Source: JABDGC01 sp964466595 (GTDB taxonomy: Bacteria > Pseudomonadota > Gammaproteobacteria > DSM-16500). From it: a stretch of DNA of 55,981 nt. The stretch covers positions 1-55,981 of the forward strand of contig CAYXNR010000011.1 of the NCBI GenBank assembly GCA_964466595.1. The letters are read 5' to 3'. Shown piece by piece: positions 23,746 to 33,300 of the stretch (its first letter is position 1; each line of letters starts with the position of its first letter). The position numbers and the translations under genes were made by a program. Below the pieces are notes generated by a model. It made no database searches. It was not told the origin of the DNA and saw nothing but the letters and a program-made list of their open reading frames with translations.

Positions 23746-25807
23746 AGATCTTTTACTTGAAATTCAAACTGAGGAATTACCACCTCGGGTACTAACTACG
23801 CTTGGGGCGGCTTTAAAACAGGAAATGGAAAAATCCTTGCAGAAGGCCCAATTAAGTTTTGGAGAAGGCCAATTCTATGTCACACCTCGGCGCTTAGCTC
23901 TTCTTATTAAGGACATAAGCGTTGCACAGGCGACACAAAAGCTAGAGCGCAAGGGCCCGGCTCTGCAGGCAGCCTTTGACCAGGCCGGAAAACCTACGCC
24001 TGCTTGTCTCGGTTTTGCTCGCTCCTTGGGGGTGGATCCCAAGGCGCTCACTAGGCTTAAAAACCAGGAAGGGGAATGGGTGGCTTATACTTCACAACAA
24101 CCAGGCAAGCCAACCCTTGCCTTGTTGCCGGCTATGGTAGAGCAAGCGCTTGCTAGTCTACCTATTCCAAAGCGTATGCGTTGGGGAGACAATAGCTATA
24201 GTTTTATTCGGCCTGTTCATTCCGTTATTTTATTATTTGGTAAAAAAATTGTCGAAACCGAGCTCTTCGGCAAGCATAGCAATCGGATGACTGCAGGTCA
24301 TCGTTTCCATCATCCAGCGCTCATCAAAATTACGCTGCCTCGTAGCTATGCTGAAACACTAGAAAAAAAGGGAAAGGTTATTGCAGATTTTGATAAGCGC
24401 AAGACTTTCATCAAAGAAAAAACTCAAACGCTCGTCAAGCGTAGTCTTAAGGCAGGTGCTAGCATTCTTTTTCAAGAAGACTTACTCAATGAAGTAACAG
24501 GCTTAGTGGAATGGCCTGTTGCAATTTGTGGCGGCTTTGATCCGCATTTTTTAAACTTGCCTCCTGAGGTTTTGATTTCTACGCTACAAGATCATCAGCG
24601 CTATTTCCCCATTGCAGATCGAGAGGGTAAGTTATTACCGAATTTTGTCGCCGTCATTAATATTGACAGTCGAGATCTGTCACGTGTTGTCAAAGGCAAC
24701 GAACGGGTATTAGCGGCCCGCTTGTCCGATGCCGCTTTTTTTTACGAACAGGATAAAAAGCAAACTGTAGAGCAGGCTGTCGAAGGACTAAAAGGAATTG
24801 TTTTTCAAGCTAAATTAGGCACACTCTATGATAAGACAGAGCGTATGATCAAGCTGGCTAATTATCTAGCTCCTTTATTCAAAGAAAATCCAAGCCTTGC
24901 TAGCCGTGCAGCCTTTTTAGCGAAAGCGGATCTTACCACAGGAATGGTTGGTGAATTTCCTGAGCTGCAAGGCGTGATGGGTTTTTATTATGCTATTTAT
25001 GGGGGCGAAGACGAAACGGTAGCGCAGGCAATACGCGAACATTACCAACCCCGTTTTGCCATGGATAGTTTGCCCAAAACCAAGCTTGGCTCCTTGCTTG
25101 CCTTGGCGGATCGTGTGGATAGTCTAATCGGTATTTTTGGCATCAATCAAAGTCCGAGCGGTGATAAAGATCCCTATGGCCTCAGGCGCGCTGCTCTGGG
25201 CCTCGTGCGTATTTTAATTGAAAACCAACTTGATTTAGATTTACAGTCTTTCTTGACTTATGCAGCAGAATGCTATGGTCAGTTGGAAAATAAAGAAACT
25301 GTTTCACAGGTGCTACGTTTTATTTTAGACCGCATGAAAGGTCTGTATCAGGAAAAGGAGGCAGATGCTTTTGCTGCGGTGATGGCAGTTCGGGCGACAA
25401 GCCCTTACGATATACATCTTCGTATTGCCGGCATCCAAGCCTTTAAAAACTTAGCGCAGGCTGAATCTTTGATTGTGGCTAATAAACGAGTGAGTAAGAT
25501 TTTAGCTCAATACACAGAAGCCATTCAGGCGAAAACGATTGATCCTCATTTATTTCAAGACCAAGCTGAAAAAGAACTATTTCAGGCTCTCCAAAAACAA
25601 AGTGCCTATCAAGGTGAGAAAAGTCTAAACGCTTATACGCAAGGTCTGCTTCAACTAGCGGAATTGCGCGAGCCAATCGACAAATTTTTTGATCAGGTGA
25701 TGGTGATGGTCGAAGATAAAAAGCTTAGAGAAAATCGTCTACTTTTATTACTCCAATTACGCGCTTTATTTTTACAGATTGCAGATCTGGCTTGTTTGGT
25801 TCAGTAG
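23732..25807 (+). CDS. glyS: Glycyl-tRNA synthetase beta subunit
   Basis: The 691-residue tRNA-binding partner of GlyQ. It starts LLLEIQTEELPPRVL as usual; the MRWGDNSYSFIRPVHS and QDHQRYFP segments, the HD-like core (ADLTTGMVGEFPELQGVMG) and the anticodon-binding end (FFDQVMVMVEDKKLRENRL) are all present. No damage is visible. Confidence 0.98.
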   Translation: MSKREDLLLEIQTEELPPRVLTTLGAALKQEMEKSLQKAQLSFGEGQFYVTPRRLALLIKDISVAQATQKLERKGPALQAAFDQAGKPTPACLGFARSLGVDPKALTRLKNQEGEWVAYTSQQPGKPTLALLPAMVEQALASLPIPKRMRWGDNSYSFIRPVHSVILLFGKKIVETELFGKHSNRMTAGHRFHHPALIKITLPRSYAETLEKKGKVIADFDKRKTFIKEKTQTLVKRSLKAGASILFQEDLLNEVTGLVEWPVAICGGFDPHFLNLPPEVLISTLQDHQRYFPIADREGKLLPNFVAVINIDSRDLSRVVKGNERVLAARLSDAAFFYEQDKKQTVEQAVEGLKGIVFQAKLGTLYDKTERMIKLANYLAPLFKENPSLASRAAFLAKADLTTGMVGEFPELQGVMGFYYAIYGGEDETVAQAIREHYQPRFAMDSLPKTKLGSLLALADRVDSLIGIFGINQSPSGDKDPYGLRRAALGLVRILIENQLDLDLQSFLTYAAECYGQLENKETVSQVLRFILDRMKGLYQEKEADAFAAVMAVRATSPYDIHLRIAGIQAFKNLAQAESLIVANKRVSKILAQYTEAIQAKTIDPHLFQDQAEKELFQALQKQSAYQGEKSLNAYTQGLLQLAELREPIDKFFDQVMVMVEDKKLRENRLLLLLQLRALFLQIADLACLVQ

Positions 25808-25825
25808 TTGAGATAGAACTACTGA
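25801..25825 (+). terminator. Hairpin at the end of glyS
   Basis: TCAGTAGTT and AACTACTGA form a perfect 9-bp stem with a 7-base loop. The glyS stop lies inside the left arm. Only a short T run (TTTAC) follows, so termination may be weak or the stem may protect the mRNA 3' end. Confidence 0.5.
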
Positions 25826-25884
25826 TTTACAGACTAAGCAATAGTTTTTATAATTCCGAAAAATAATAGTGATCAATAATTGAA

Positions 25885-26553
25885 ATGTTAAAGAGTAAAA
25901 GTATTTTTTTATTTTTTGTTCTGATCTTTTTTAGCGCGACTCTTTTTGCCTATCCTGTAGCGCCTACTGGAGAAAAGCTCAGTGAATTTTTAGATGGCCT
26001 CGAAGTAAACAAAAGATGGCTGCCAGATCGCTATGTCGATTGGACAACCGGTATTTCCTTAGGAAAATTTCATAGCGGCTATGGGACACATTGCAGTACC
26101 TTTGTTGCAGCGGCGGCCTCCAAATTAGGTATTCCCATTTTAAGCCCCGCAGAGCAAACAGGTTTACTCGCTAATGCCCAATATCGATGGCTAGAAAATC
26201 AAGGTCAACAACATGGTTGGACCCTCGTTGATAATCAGCTGACGGCACAGAAAATAGCGAATCAAGGCTGTCTTGTTGTTATTTCCTATGCTAATCCTAA
26301 TCAGAGACGACCAGGTCATATTGTGATTGTTCGCCCCAGTAATAAATCAAAGGATGAAATTAACAGCAGAGGTCCGCAAATTATACAGGCCGGTCGGAAA
26401 AATTATAATTCTACTACCCTATCCAAGGCTTTTCGCAACCCCCAAGCTGCTTTTCGCAACCATAAGCTCGTTTATTATGCGCATGACACACCCTTTTGTC
26501 GCGTTGTAGTTCAGAAAGAGAACAGAGGACATTTGCAGTCAAAAAGGCTATAA
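25885..26553 (+). CDS. Secreted cysteine-peptidase-like (NlpC/P60- or CHAP-like) protein
   Basis: A 222-residue exported protein with a signal peptide (hydrophobic 5-21, cleavage near LFA-YPV). A Cys-His pair is placed as in papain-like peptidoglycan hydrolases: Cys70 opens a helix (THCSTFVAAAASKLG) and His145 lies in RRPGHIVIVRP; Asn or Gln residues such as Gln168 (IIQAG) could be the third member. A role in wall cleavage or in handling an external substrate is inference; I cannot assign a named family. The spacing to glyS is 77 bp. The end of the gene overlaps the -10 box of gmhB. Confidence 0.65.
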   Translation: MLKSKSIFLFFVLIFFSATLFAYPVAPTGEKLSEFLDGLEVNKRWLPDRYVDWTTGISLGKFHSGYGTHCSTFVAAAASKLGIPILSPAEQTGLLANAQYRWLENQGQQHGWTLVDNQLTAQKIANQGCLVVISYANPNQRRPGHIVIVRPSNKSKDEINSRGPQIIQAGRKNYNSTTLSKAFRNPQAAFRNHKLVYYAHDTPFCRVVVQKENRGHLQSKRL

Positions 26554-26554
26554 T
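26549..26554 (+). promoter_or_regulatory. -10 box of gmhB
   Basis: TATAAT overlaps the stop of the upstream gene, 27 bp before the gmhB ATG. It is followed by TCTCCCTC, as at glyQ (TCCCCCTC). No strong -35. Confidence 0.45.
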
Positions 26555-26580
26555 TCTCCCTCTTCAAAATAGGTTAGTTC

Positions 26581-27120
26581 ATGCCTCTCATTATTTTAGA
26601 TCGTGATGGTGTTATTAATTATGAGTCGAAGGATTACATCAAATCACCGGATGAATGGCTCGCTATTCCGGGTAGTCTGCAGGCCATTGCAGCCTTAAAT
26701 CAGGCTGGTTTTCAGGTGGTTGTCGCGACGAATCAATCTGGTCTTGCCCGGGGTTTATTCGATTTAGCCATGCTCAGTAAAATACACGCAAAATTAAAGG
26801 CTGAATTAGCGGCAGAAGGCGGTGTTTTAAGTGATATCTTCTTTTGCCCGCATCATCCACAGGATCAGTGTTATTGTCGTAAGCCACAGCCTGGTCTCTT
26901 TTTACAGATTCGTGATAAATATGCAGTGGATTTGTCAGAGCTATTTTTTGTAGGCGATTCTATCTCAGATATTCAAGCTGCAAAAAATGCAGGTTGTAAG
27001 CCTTTGTTGGTTTTAACAGGAAATGGTCAGACAACACTAAACACTTATGCTGAAGCGCAGTCTATTCCTTCATTTGCGAATTTAGCAAGGCTTGTGGAGT
27101 TTGTGATTCATGGCAAATAA
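26581..27120 (+). CDS. gmhB: D-glycero-beta-D-manno-heptose 1,7-bisphosphate 7-phosphatase
   Basis: A HAD phosphatase that removes the 7-phosphate during ADP-heptose synthesis for lipopolysaccharide core. In its 179 residues the nucleophile motif ILDRDGVIN gives Asp7 and Asp9; the zinc-binding loop FFCPHHPQDQCYC holds Cys89, His91, Cys97 and Cys99; the last HAD motif VGDSISD has Asp126 and Asp130. It overlaps plsC by 11 bases. Confidence 0.94.
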   Translation: MPLIILDRDGVINYESKDYIKSPDEWLAIPGSLQAIAALNQAGFQVVVATNQSGLARGLFDLAMLSKIHAKLKAELAAEGGVLSDIFFCPHHPQDQCYCRKPQPGLFLQIRDKYAVDLSELFFVGDSISDIQAAKNAGCKPLLVLTGNGQTTLNTYAEAQSIPSFANLARLVEFVIHGK

Positions 27121-27859
27121 AAAACAGCCTCGCATTTATTCCGACTTTAATTTATTTATCCGTTCCTTCTTACTGTCTAGCATCATGACGGTGACCTGTG
27201 TTTTATATTGTTTTGTTTGTTTACTAGCTGCTCCCCTACCTTTGTCCTTGCGTCATCGTATCACCTGCGTGTGGATTCTCGGCATGATTAAACTCTGTCG
27301 CTGCCTCTGCCATATTGATTATCAGGTGGAGGGTTGGCAGCATATAGAAAAGTTGAAAAACGGCATCATTATGAGTAAACATCAATCAGCCTGGGAAACT
27401 TTTTTTCTTCAAGGAAATTTTGCTCAAGCGGCCATGATTGTCAAAAAAGAATTGCTATGGTTTCCCTTTTTTGGCTGGGCTTTGGCTTTACTCAAGCCCA
27501 TAGCGATTAATCGCCGGCACACTAAATCTGCCATGTATCAATTAATTGCCCAAGGCAAAGCGTATCTGGAAGCTGGCCGCTGGGTCATTCTTTTTCCGGA
27601 GGGAACTCGTATTCCGGCAGGGCAAAAGGGAAGCTACAAAATAGGCGGTGCTCGGCTTGCGGTAGAATCGGGCTATCCTGTTATTCCAGTGGCGCATAAT
27701 GCAGGCTATTTTTGGCCGCGTCGACAATTTGTTAAAAAACCCGGTCTGATCCGAATTGTTTTCGGCCCGCCTATTGATCCCAAGGGTAAGACTGCTGAAG
27801 AAGTGCTGGTTTTGGTTCAAAACTGGATTGAAAAGAAAGTGAAGGAAATTGGTAATTAA
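27110..27859 (+). CDS. plsC: 1-acyl-sn-glycerol-3-phosphate acyltransferase
   Basis: Adds the second acyl chain to lysophosphatidic acid at the inner membrane. The 249 residues include an N-terminal membrane segment (about 22-42), the catalytic box as HQSAWE (His91 and Glu96, with Glu in the place of the usual Asp), and FPEGTR at 162-167. The gmhB-plsC order is widespread in gammaproteobacteria (often glyQS-gmhB-plsC), matching the layout here apart from the inserted secreted protein. Confidence 0.92.
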   Translation: MANKKQPRIYSDFNLFIRSFLLSSIMTVTCVLYCFVCLLAAPLPLSLRHRITCVWILGMIKLCRCLCHIDYQVEGWQHIEKLKNGIIMSKHQSAWETFFLQGNFAQAAMIVKKELLWFPFFGWALALLKPIAINRRHTKSAMYQLIAQGKAYLEAGRWVILFPEGTRIPAGQKGSYKIGGARLAVESGYPVIPVAHNAGYFWPRRQFVKKPGLIRIVFGPPIDPKGKTAEEVLVLVQNWIEKKVKEIGN

Positions 27860-27865
27860 TCAAAT

Positions 27866-27906
27866 ATATATCAAAATTTGATATATTTCAAAAATTAATA
27901 TATAAT
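27866..27906 (+). promoter_or_regulatory. Promoter with palindromic operator for the Xre gene
   Basis: TTGATA at 27878-27883 and TATAAT at 27901-27906, 17 bp apart, form a near-consensus sigma-70 promoter. A palindrome with 10-bp arms (ATATATCAAA, one central base, complement) at 27866-27886 covers the -35 box, as expected for an autorepressed regulator. Confidence 0.75.
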
Positions 27907-27959
27907 TATGGTTTGTTGTTGGGAGGTATATAAAAAACGCAAAATAATTGAGGTGTACT

Positions 27960-28349
27960 ATGTCGGAACACACGAAAAAGCACCATATTAGCGCACACAG
28001 CCATGGGACAACATTATATATAACGCATCGCCATACAACTTATGCTATCCCAAAAAATATTGCTAATAAATATGTTGTAGAAGATGAGAAACCAAAAAAA
28101 TCAAAGAAGGCTTCACCAACCATTAAAAGTATATTTGCTAAGCTTGAAGAGAAATACACTCGGGCTGGAGCTTTACTAAAAGGATTAAGATTGCGCGAAG
28201 GGCTATCGCAAGTGGCGTTTTCTAAAAAAATTAAGGTTACACAAGCTAATTTATCTAATATGGAGACTGGAAGAAGACCTATTGGAAAAAATATAGCCAA
28301 GCGAATTGAGAAAGTATTTGGGACCAATTATCGGTATTTTCTTGAATAA
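27960..28349 (+). CDS. Xre-family transcriptional regulator (possible antitoxin)
   Basis: A 129-residue protein. The ATG at 27960 (MSEHTKKHH) is preferred because GAGGTGT lies six bases before it; a TTG at 27948 lacks one. The C-terminal half is a helix-turn-helix of the Xre/HipB type (LKGLRLREGLSQVAFSKKI, VTQANLSNMETGRRPIGKNI). The N-terminal part (HGTTLYITHRHTTYAIPKNI) is a small His-rich region of a kind seen in antitoxin-like regulators. No toxin-sized gene accompanies it on this strand; the convergent neighbour is a nuclease-domain protein. Regulation of itself through the operator above is likely. Confidence 0.8.
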   Translation: MSEHTKKHHISAHSHGTTLYITHRHTTYAIPKNIANKYVVEDEKPKKSKKASPTIKSIFAKLEEKYTRAGALLKGLRLREGLSQVAFSKKIKVTQANLSNMETGRRPIGKNIAKRIEKVFGTNYRYFLE

Positions 28350-28400
28350 ATCCTCTGGCACTAAACGTATTATGCTAAAAGAAATATTCTACCAGAAGTA

Positions 28401-29522
28401 TTATTTTTTCTTTTCTAATAATTTTCTTGCTTTGGTAAGTTCCTTAGCAATAAGTTTGGTATCAGGCAGTACGGTTTTATATTCAGACGCTAATACTTTG
28501 TTAGGCAAACCATCGAGAGAATAGTGCGCTACGGACGCATCTTTTTGCGTACATAAAATTAGTCCAATGGGAAAATTTTCGCCTTCTCGCATCCAGTGCT
28601 CACGCGCATAGTTGAGGTATAGATGCATTTGTCCTGCATCAGCATGTGTAAATTTTCCTAGCTTAAGATCTAAAATGATCAACGATTTTAAACGACGATG
28701 AAAAAAGAGGAGATCAACTCGATACCATTCATTGCCAATGCGTAGTCGTCGTTGTCGTCCTATAAAAGCAAAATCGTCTCCCAGTTCTAACATGAAATCT
28801 TCTAGACGATGAATGAGCGCTGCTTCAAGATCATTTTCAGAGTATTCATCTTTTAGATTAAGAAATTCTAATACAAAAGGGTCTTTGATGGCTTCATCTG
28901 ATGTGATTGTATCGGTAGCGAGTGGTTTGCGGCCCCGTTCTAGCATGGCGACTTTTTTATTTGATAGTGCTGTTCTCTCATAGAATAGTGACGAAATTTG
29001 TCTATCAAGTTGGCGAACTGACCAGCTGCCACGCAGAGCCTCAGTTTCATAGAAAGCTCTGGCAGATGCGTCCTTGACTGTTAACAGACGTACATAGGCT
29101 GACCATGGTAGGGGAAAGCAATTAGCTAGTGTGATTAAATCAATTGTTGTGGCTTGTTTAGAGGCTGATTTTCTCGGAATTTTTCTTTTTCGAGATTCTC
29201 CAGACAGTGTCTGGAGAATCTGCTCTCTTGGCCAGTATAGGTAAAAAGCACGCATATTCCATATATTCGATTTGGTAAAGCCTTGGCCAAAGCGAGAGGT
29301 TAAATCTGTTGTAAGTCTCTCAACTAATAAGTCCCCGTACTTTGCTCGGGAAGCCCCGCTTTGTTCGAACTCAACAACTCGTCGCCCAATTTCCCAATAA
29401 GTGGCAGACATAATTGAGTTTACTGATCGACTGGCAGAATGCCGCGCATTTTCTAGCAGTTTGACAATATCTGCGTGAATGTTTTTATAACCTGCGATTG
29501 TAAGCATTTTTTTGGTAGCCAT
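28401..29522 (-). CDS. YhcG/DUF1016-type PD-(D/E)XK nuclease-domain protein
   Basis: A 373-residue protein with the DUF1016 helical N-terminus (ATYWEIGRRVVEFEQSG, YGDLLVERLTTDL, SNIWNMRAFY, PLPWSAYVRLL) and a C-terminal nuclease fold: FLNLKDEYSENDLEAALI, FAFIGRQRRLRIGNEWYRVDL, and LIILDLKLGKFTHADAGQM, where the second acidic residue and Lys form the D-LK active-site pair. Members of this family are mobile and are found near restriction systems and recombinases; their exact role is not settled. The regulator on one side and an integrase fragment on the other support acquisition by transfer. Confidence 0.88.
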   Translation of the reverse strand: MATKKMLTIAGYKNIHADIVKLLENARHSASRSVNSIMSATYWEIGRRVVEFEQSGASRAKYGDLLVERLTTDLTSRFGQGFTKSNIWNMRAFYLYWPREQILQTLSGESRKRKIPRKSASKQATTIDLITLANCFPLPWSAYVRLLTVKDASARAFYETEALRGSWSVRQLDRQISSLFYERTALSNKKVAMLERGRKPLATDTITSDEAIKDPFVLEFLNLKDEYSENDLEAALIHRLEDFMLELGDDFAFIGRQRRLRIGNEWYRVDLLFFHRRLKSLIILDLKLGKFTHADAGQMHLYLNYAREHWMREGENFPIGLILCTQKDASVAHYSLDGLPNKVLASEYKTVLPDTKLIAKELTKARKLLEKKK

Positions 29523-29549
29523 AACCTATATCATCCATTTTAAGTTTTT

Positions 29550-29720
29550 TTAACTAAATCGTTGCTTGCGCCAGTTAGCAAAAGCAGTATTGAATGCGAT
29601 TGTAGTCATGTAGGTAGGTTTTAATGATTTACGGGCAATTAAATACGCCTCCATGACTTCTTTTAGCGTCACTTCGCGTATTTTTTCGGGCCAGTGGATC
29701 TGACTGATTCTAATATGTAA
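29550..29720 (-). pseudogene. Fragment of a tyrosine-recombinase N-terminal domain
   Basis: The minus strand is open for about 56 codons and reads IHWPEKIREVTLKEVMEAY, then LIARKSLKPTYMTT and FANWRKQ. TLKEV..YL.ARK.LKP is the usual start of a phage-integrase core-binding domain. There is no start codon context, no catalytic domain, and a stop at 29550. It is probably the last trace of an integrated element next to the nuclease gene. Confidence 0.5.
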
Positions 29721-29768
29721 TTAGCTGAAATAAAAGAGATATTGGTATTATTTAAAAGTTGTCTAACT

Positions 29769-30224
29769 CTATGGTTTCCGAGGTAGCGGTCTTGGCTCCG
29801 GATTGGACCTGGATAAGACAAAGCCCTCATCTGCCGCGCAGTTGTTTCCATTCGCTCGCACATCCACAATAACCTCGTGAGGATCGATTTCAAAAAAAGT
29901 GGTGCATTCCACCAGATAAGTTACATTCGGCATATTTTGATTATTAGGGACAATCGAGAGACTTCTGCCGCCTTGGAATGAAACAGCAGCTGCCTGAGAG
30001 GCGACTGAGGCTGTTGGATAATCCTTATAGCTTTCCCGATGATAGATAAAAACCTTATTTCCATTAGGGAGGCTGCGAATAGAAGTGGGCTGTCCCCAAC
30101 TTCGTATTAAAGTCTTCTCTTTTGCGAAACGCCAGCTTGACACAGTTTGAGCATAATGGTCATTTATGTTGGCTCCGACGCAGGCAGAGAGTAGCAGAGT
30201 GAGAACTAACATTAAAAACCGCAT
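29769..30224 (-). CDS. Small lipoprotein of unknown function
   Basis: A 151-residue protein with a type II signal peptide (MRFLMLVLTLLLSAC, lipidated Cys15) and a good ribosome-binding site (GGAG, five bases). The mature part has the SWGQPTSIRSLPNGNKVFIYH stretch common in small envelope lipoproteins that resemble the BamE/SmpA fold. The C-terminus is Pro/Arg-rich. Function is not known. It diverges from the glutamate dehydrogenase gene. Confidence 0.82.
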   Translation of the reverse strand: MRFLMLVLTLLLSACVGANINDHYAQTVSSWRFAKEKTLIRSWGQPTSIRSLPNGNKVFIYHRESYKDYPTASVASQAAAVSFQGGRSLSIVPNNQNMPNVTYLVECTTFFEIDPHEVIVDVRANGNNCAADEGFVLSRSNPEPRPLPRKP

Positions 30225-30253
30225 AGTAGCTCCATTATCAGCAAAGCCTGTAT

Positions 30254-30259
30254 TATAAT
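30254..30259 (+). promoter_or_regulatory. -10 box before the glutamate dehydrogenase gene
   Basis: TATAAT in the 90-bp divergent spacer, 56 bp before the ATG. The -35 region (TCCATT) is poor. Confidence 0.35.
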
Positions 30260-30314
30260 AAAAATCAGGGTGAAAATATATTAGAGCCAGGAAAGATCAA
30301 GGAGAGATAAATCC

Positions 30315-33300
30315 ATGAATGGACCAAGATGGAAGGACGAGTTAGGTCAAAAGCTAAATCAGCAATATGGGGATAAAAAAGGCGCTTTACTCTATAAAAA
30401 ATATCATACCGCCTTTAACAATCTTTATTGCGAGCAATACACCGTTTTGCAGGCCTTACAAGATCTTTCCTATTTAGAAAAAATATCTGCGGATAATTTC
30501 ATCGAGCTCGATTTTTATCTTTCCTCGGAAAAGCAGGAAAGTGCCTTACATTTGCGTATTTATAAGTGGAATAATTTCATTCCGCTTTCTGACCTGCTGC
30601 CTATTCTCAATGATTTTGATTTTCGGGTCTTTCGAGAAATCACTCATCTGATTCAAATTGATCAGGACAGGGTTTGGATTAGTGATTTTGTCATTTCCCA
30701 TTCGCGTGGCACAGAACTACAATTTGAAAAAATAACTCCTTTATTTCGTGATGCCTTAGTGGAAATTTGTCTCGGGCATTTTGAAAGTGATGGCTTTAAT
30801 AAATTGATTTTGGGAGCCAATCTATCCTGGCGTGAAATTAGCATTATTCGTGCCTATGCCAAATATTTAAAGCAGCTTGATTTTCGCTTTAGTCAGCTTT
30901 ATATCGAGCAAACAGCAGCCAAGCATGCGAGCTTGATGCAAGACCTCATTCAACTATTTTATCTCTGGCATGATCCGAAGCAAAAACGGGATTCAAAAAA
31001 TCAAGCCGCTGTAGTAGAAAAGACAATTTTACAAGCGCTCGAGCAGGTGACGAGCTTAGATGAGGATGTCATTATTCGTCGCTTCCTGGCACTCTTTAAA
31101 GCAACGTTGAGAACTAATTATTTTCAAAAAACGGCAAGCGGCCAAGCCAAAGACTACCTTTCTTTTAAATTTTTATCAGAGGCTATCCCTGAACTCCCTC
31201 TGCCCAAACCCCTCTTTGAAATCTTTATCTACTCGCCACGCTTTGAAGGCATTCATCTGCGTTCGGCCAAAGTCGCGCGTGGCGGGCTGCGTTGGTCCGA
31301 TCGCCGTGAAGATTATCGCACCGAAGTTTTGGGTTTGATGAAGGCGCAGCGTGTAAAAAATGCAATTATCGTACCCTCTGGTGCGAAAGGCGGTTTTGTT
31401 TTAAAAGCGCTACCAGCTTCTGCAAGCCGCGAGCTGGTGCAACAGGAAGTGGTAGCCTGTTATAAATTATTTATTTCTGGCCTACTCGATATAACTGACA
31501 ACATTAAAGAGGGTAAGCCGCTGCGACCGAAAGAGGTGGTCTGTCTCGATGAACCTGATCCCTATCTCGTTGTGGCCGCTGATAAAGGCACGGCTACCTT
31601 TTCTGATATAGCAAATAGTCTCGCCAAAGACTATGATTTTTGGCTGGGCGATGCCTTTGCTTCAGGCGGTGCAACTGGCTATGACCATAAGAAAATGGGG
31701 ATTACTGCACGCGGTGCTTGGGAATCAGTGAAGCGTCATTTTCGTAAGCTCGATATCAATATTGAAACGACAGTTGCGACAGTTGTTGGCATCGGTGATA
31801 TGAGTGGGGACGTTTTTGGCAATGGCCTCATTTATTCCAGACGTTTGAAACTCATTGCTGCCTTTGATCATCGTCATATCTTTCTCGATCCTCATCCTGA
31901 TCCGGAATTATCTTATCAAGAGCGCTTACGTCTTTTTAGTTTACCCGGTTCATCTTGGGAGGATTATAATTCTCGTCTACTTTCCTTAGGCGGAGGCGTG
32001 TATAAGCGTTCTCTCAAATCGATCAGCCTCTCGGCCGAAGTCAAAAAAGTATTAGCGATTCAAGAAGATAGTTTAAGACCCAATGAACTCGTGCGAGCCA
32101 TTCTACAAGCCCCGGTTGATTTATTATGGAATGGTGGCATTGGTACCTATGTGAAATCGAGCATGGAATCGAACGCAGATGTCGGTGATAAAACCAATGA
32201 TGGCAACCGTGTAAACGGGAATGAGTTGCGCTGCAAGGTTGTTGGAGAGGGAGGGAATTTAGGTTTTACCCAGAGAGGACGTGTTGAATATGCTTTAAAT
32301 CATGGCTTAATCAATACGGACTTCATTGATAATTCAGCCGGGGTGGATTGCTCCGACCATGAAGTGAATTTGAAGATTTTACTGAATCAAGAAATGGCCA
32401 AAGGAAAACTCGATGAGAAAAAGCGCAATGCCTTATTAGCAGAGCTGACAGCAGAAGTGGCTGATTTAGTCTTGCGAGATAATTATGAACAAGCCTGGGC
32501 GCTGGATTTTCTGATTCAATATTCCACTCGCGATACGACCCTTTATCAAAATTATATCAAAGAACTAGAGGAGACTGGTTTTCTCAATCGACAGGTGGAA
32601 TTTCTGCCAGATGATAAGATCTTTACGGAACGTCGAACGGCAGGTATCGGCTTAACGACACCTGAATTAGCGGTCTTGCTCTCTTATACTAAAATTTATA
32701 TCAAAAATGAAATTTTAAAATCCACGCTGCCAGAAGAACCCTTCTTTGCTGAAATACGGGAAGAGGCTTTTCCGCCCAGTATTAATAAAAGGTATCATCA
32801 AGAAAGCCGCGATCATATTTTGCATCGTGAGATTGTGGCTACCCAATTAAGTAGTCGTCTTGTGAATGAAATGGGTATGGTCTTTGTTTATCGTTTGCAA
32901 ACTGAAACCGGTATGACGGTAGCGGATGTCGTTCGTGCGCATGCAGTTGCTTCTGCTATTTTTGAATCACAAAAATTACGTCAGCTTATTGAAGCTTTAG
33001 ATTTTAAAATTCCAGTGAGCAGCCAATATGAATTGCTGCATCATATTCGCCATTTAATCAATATTTCTGCCCGCTGGTTTCTTCATGAGGATCGTTTAAA
33101 GGGAGACATGAACCAGCTGATTGAACATTATCAATCGCGCATTAAAAAGCTGAAAAACTTAATGCTCAAGCTGATGACTGGATTGACGAAGACTTTTTTA
33201 GCCAACCTCATCGAACAATTTTCGCAGGCCGGACTCTCTGAAGAAATAGCGACTCAAATTGCCGCGAGTCGTATTAATTATATCTCACTCAATATTATTG

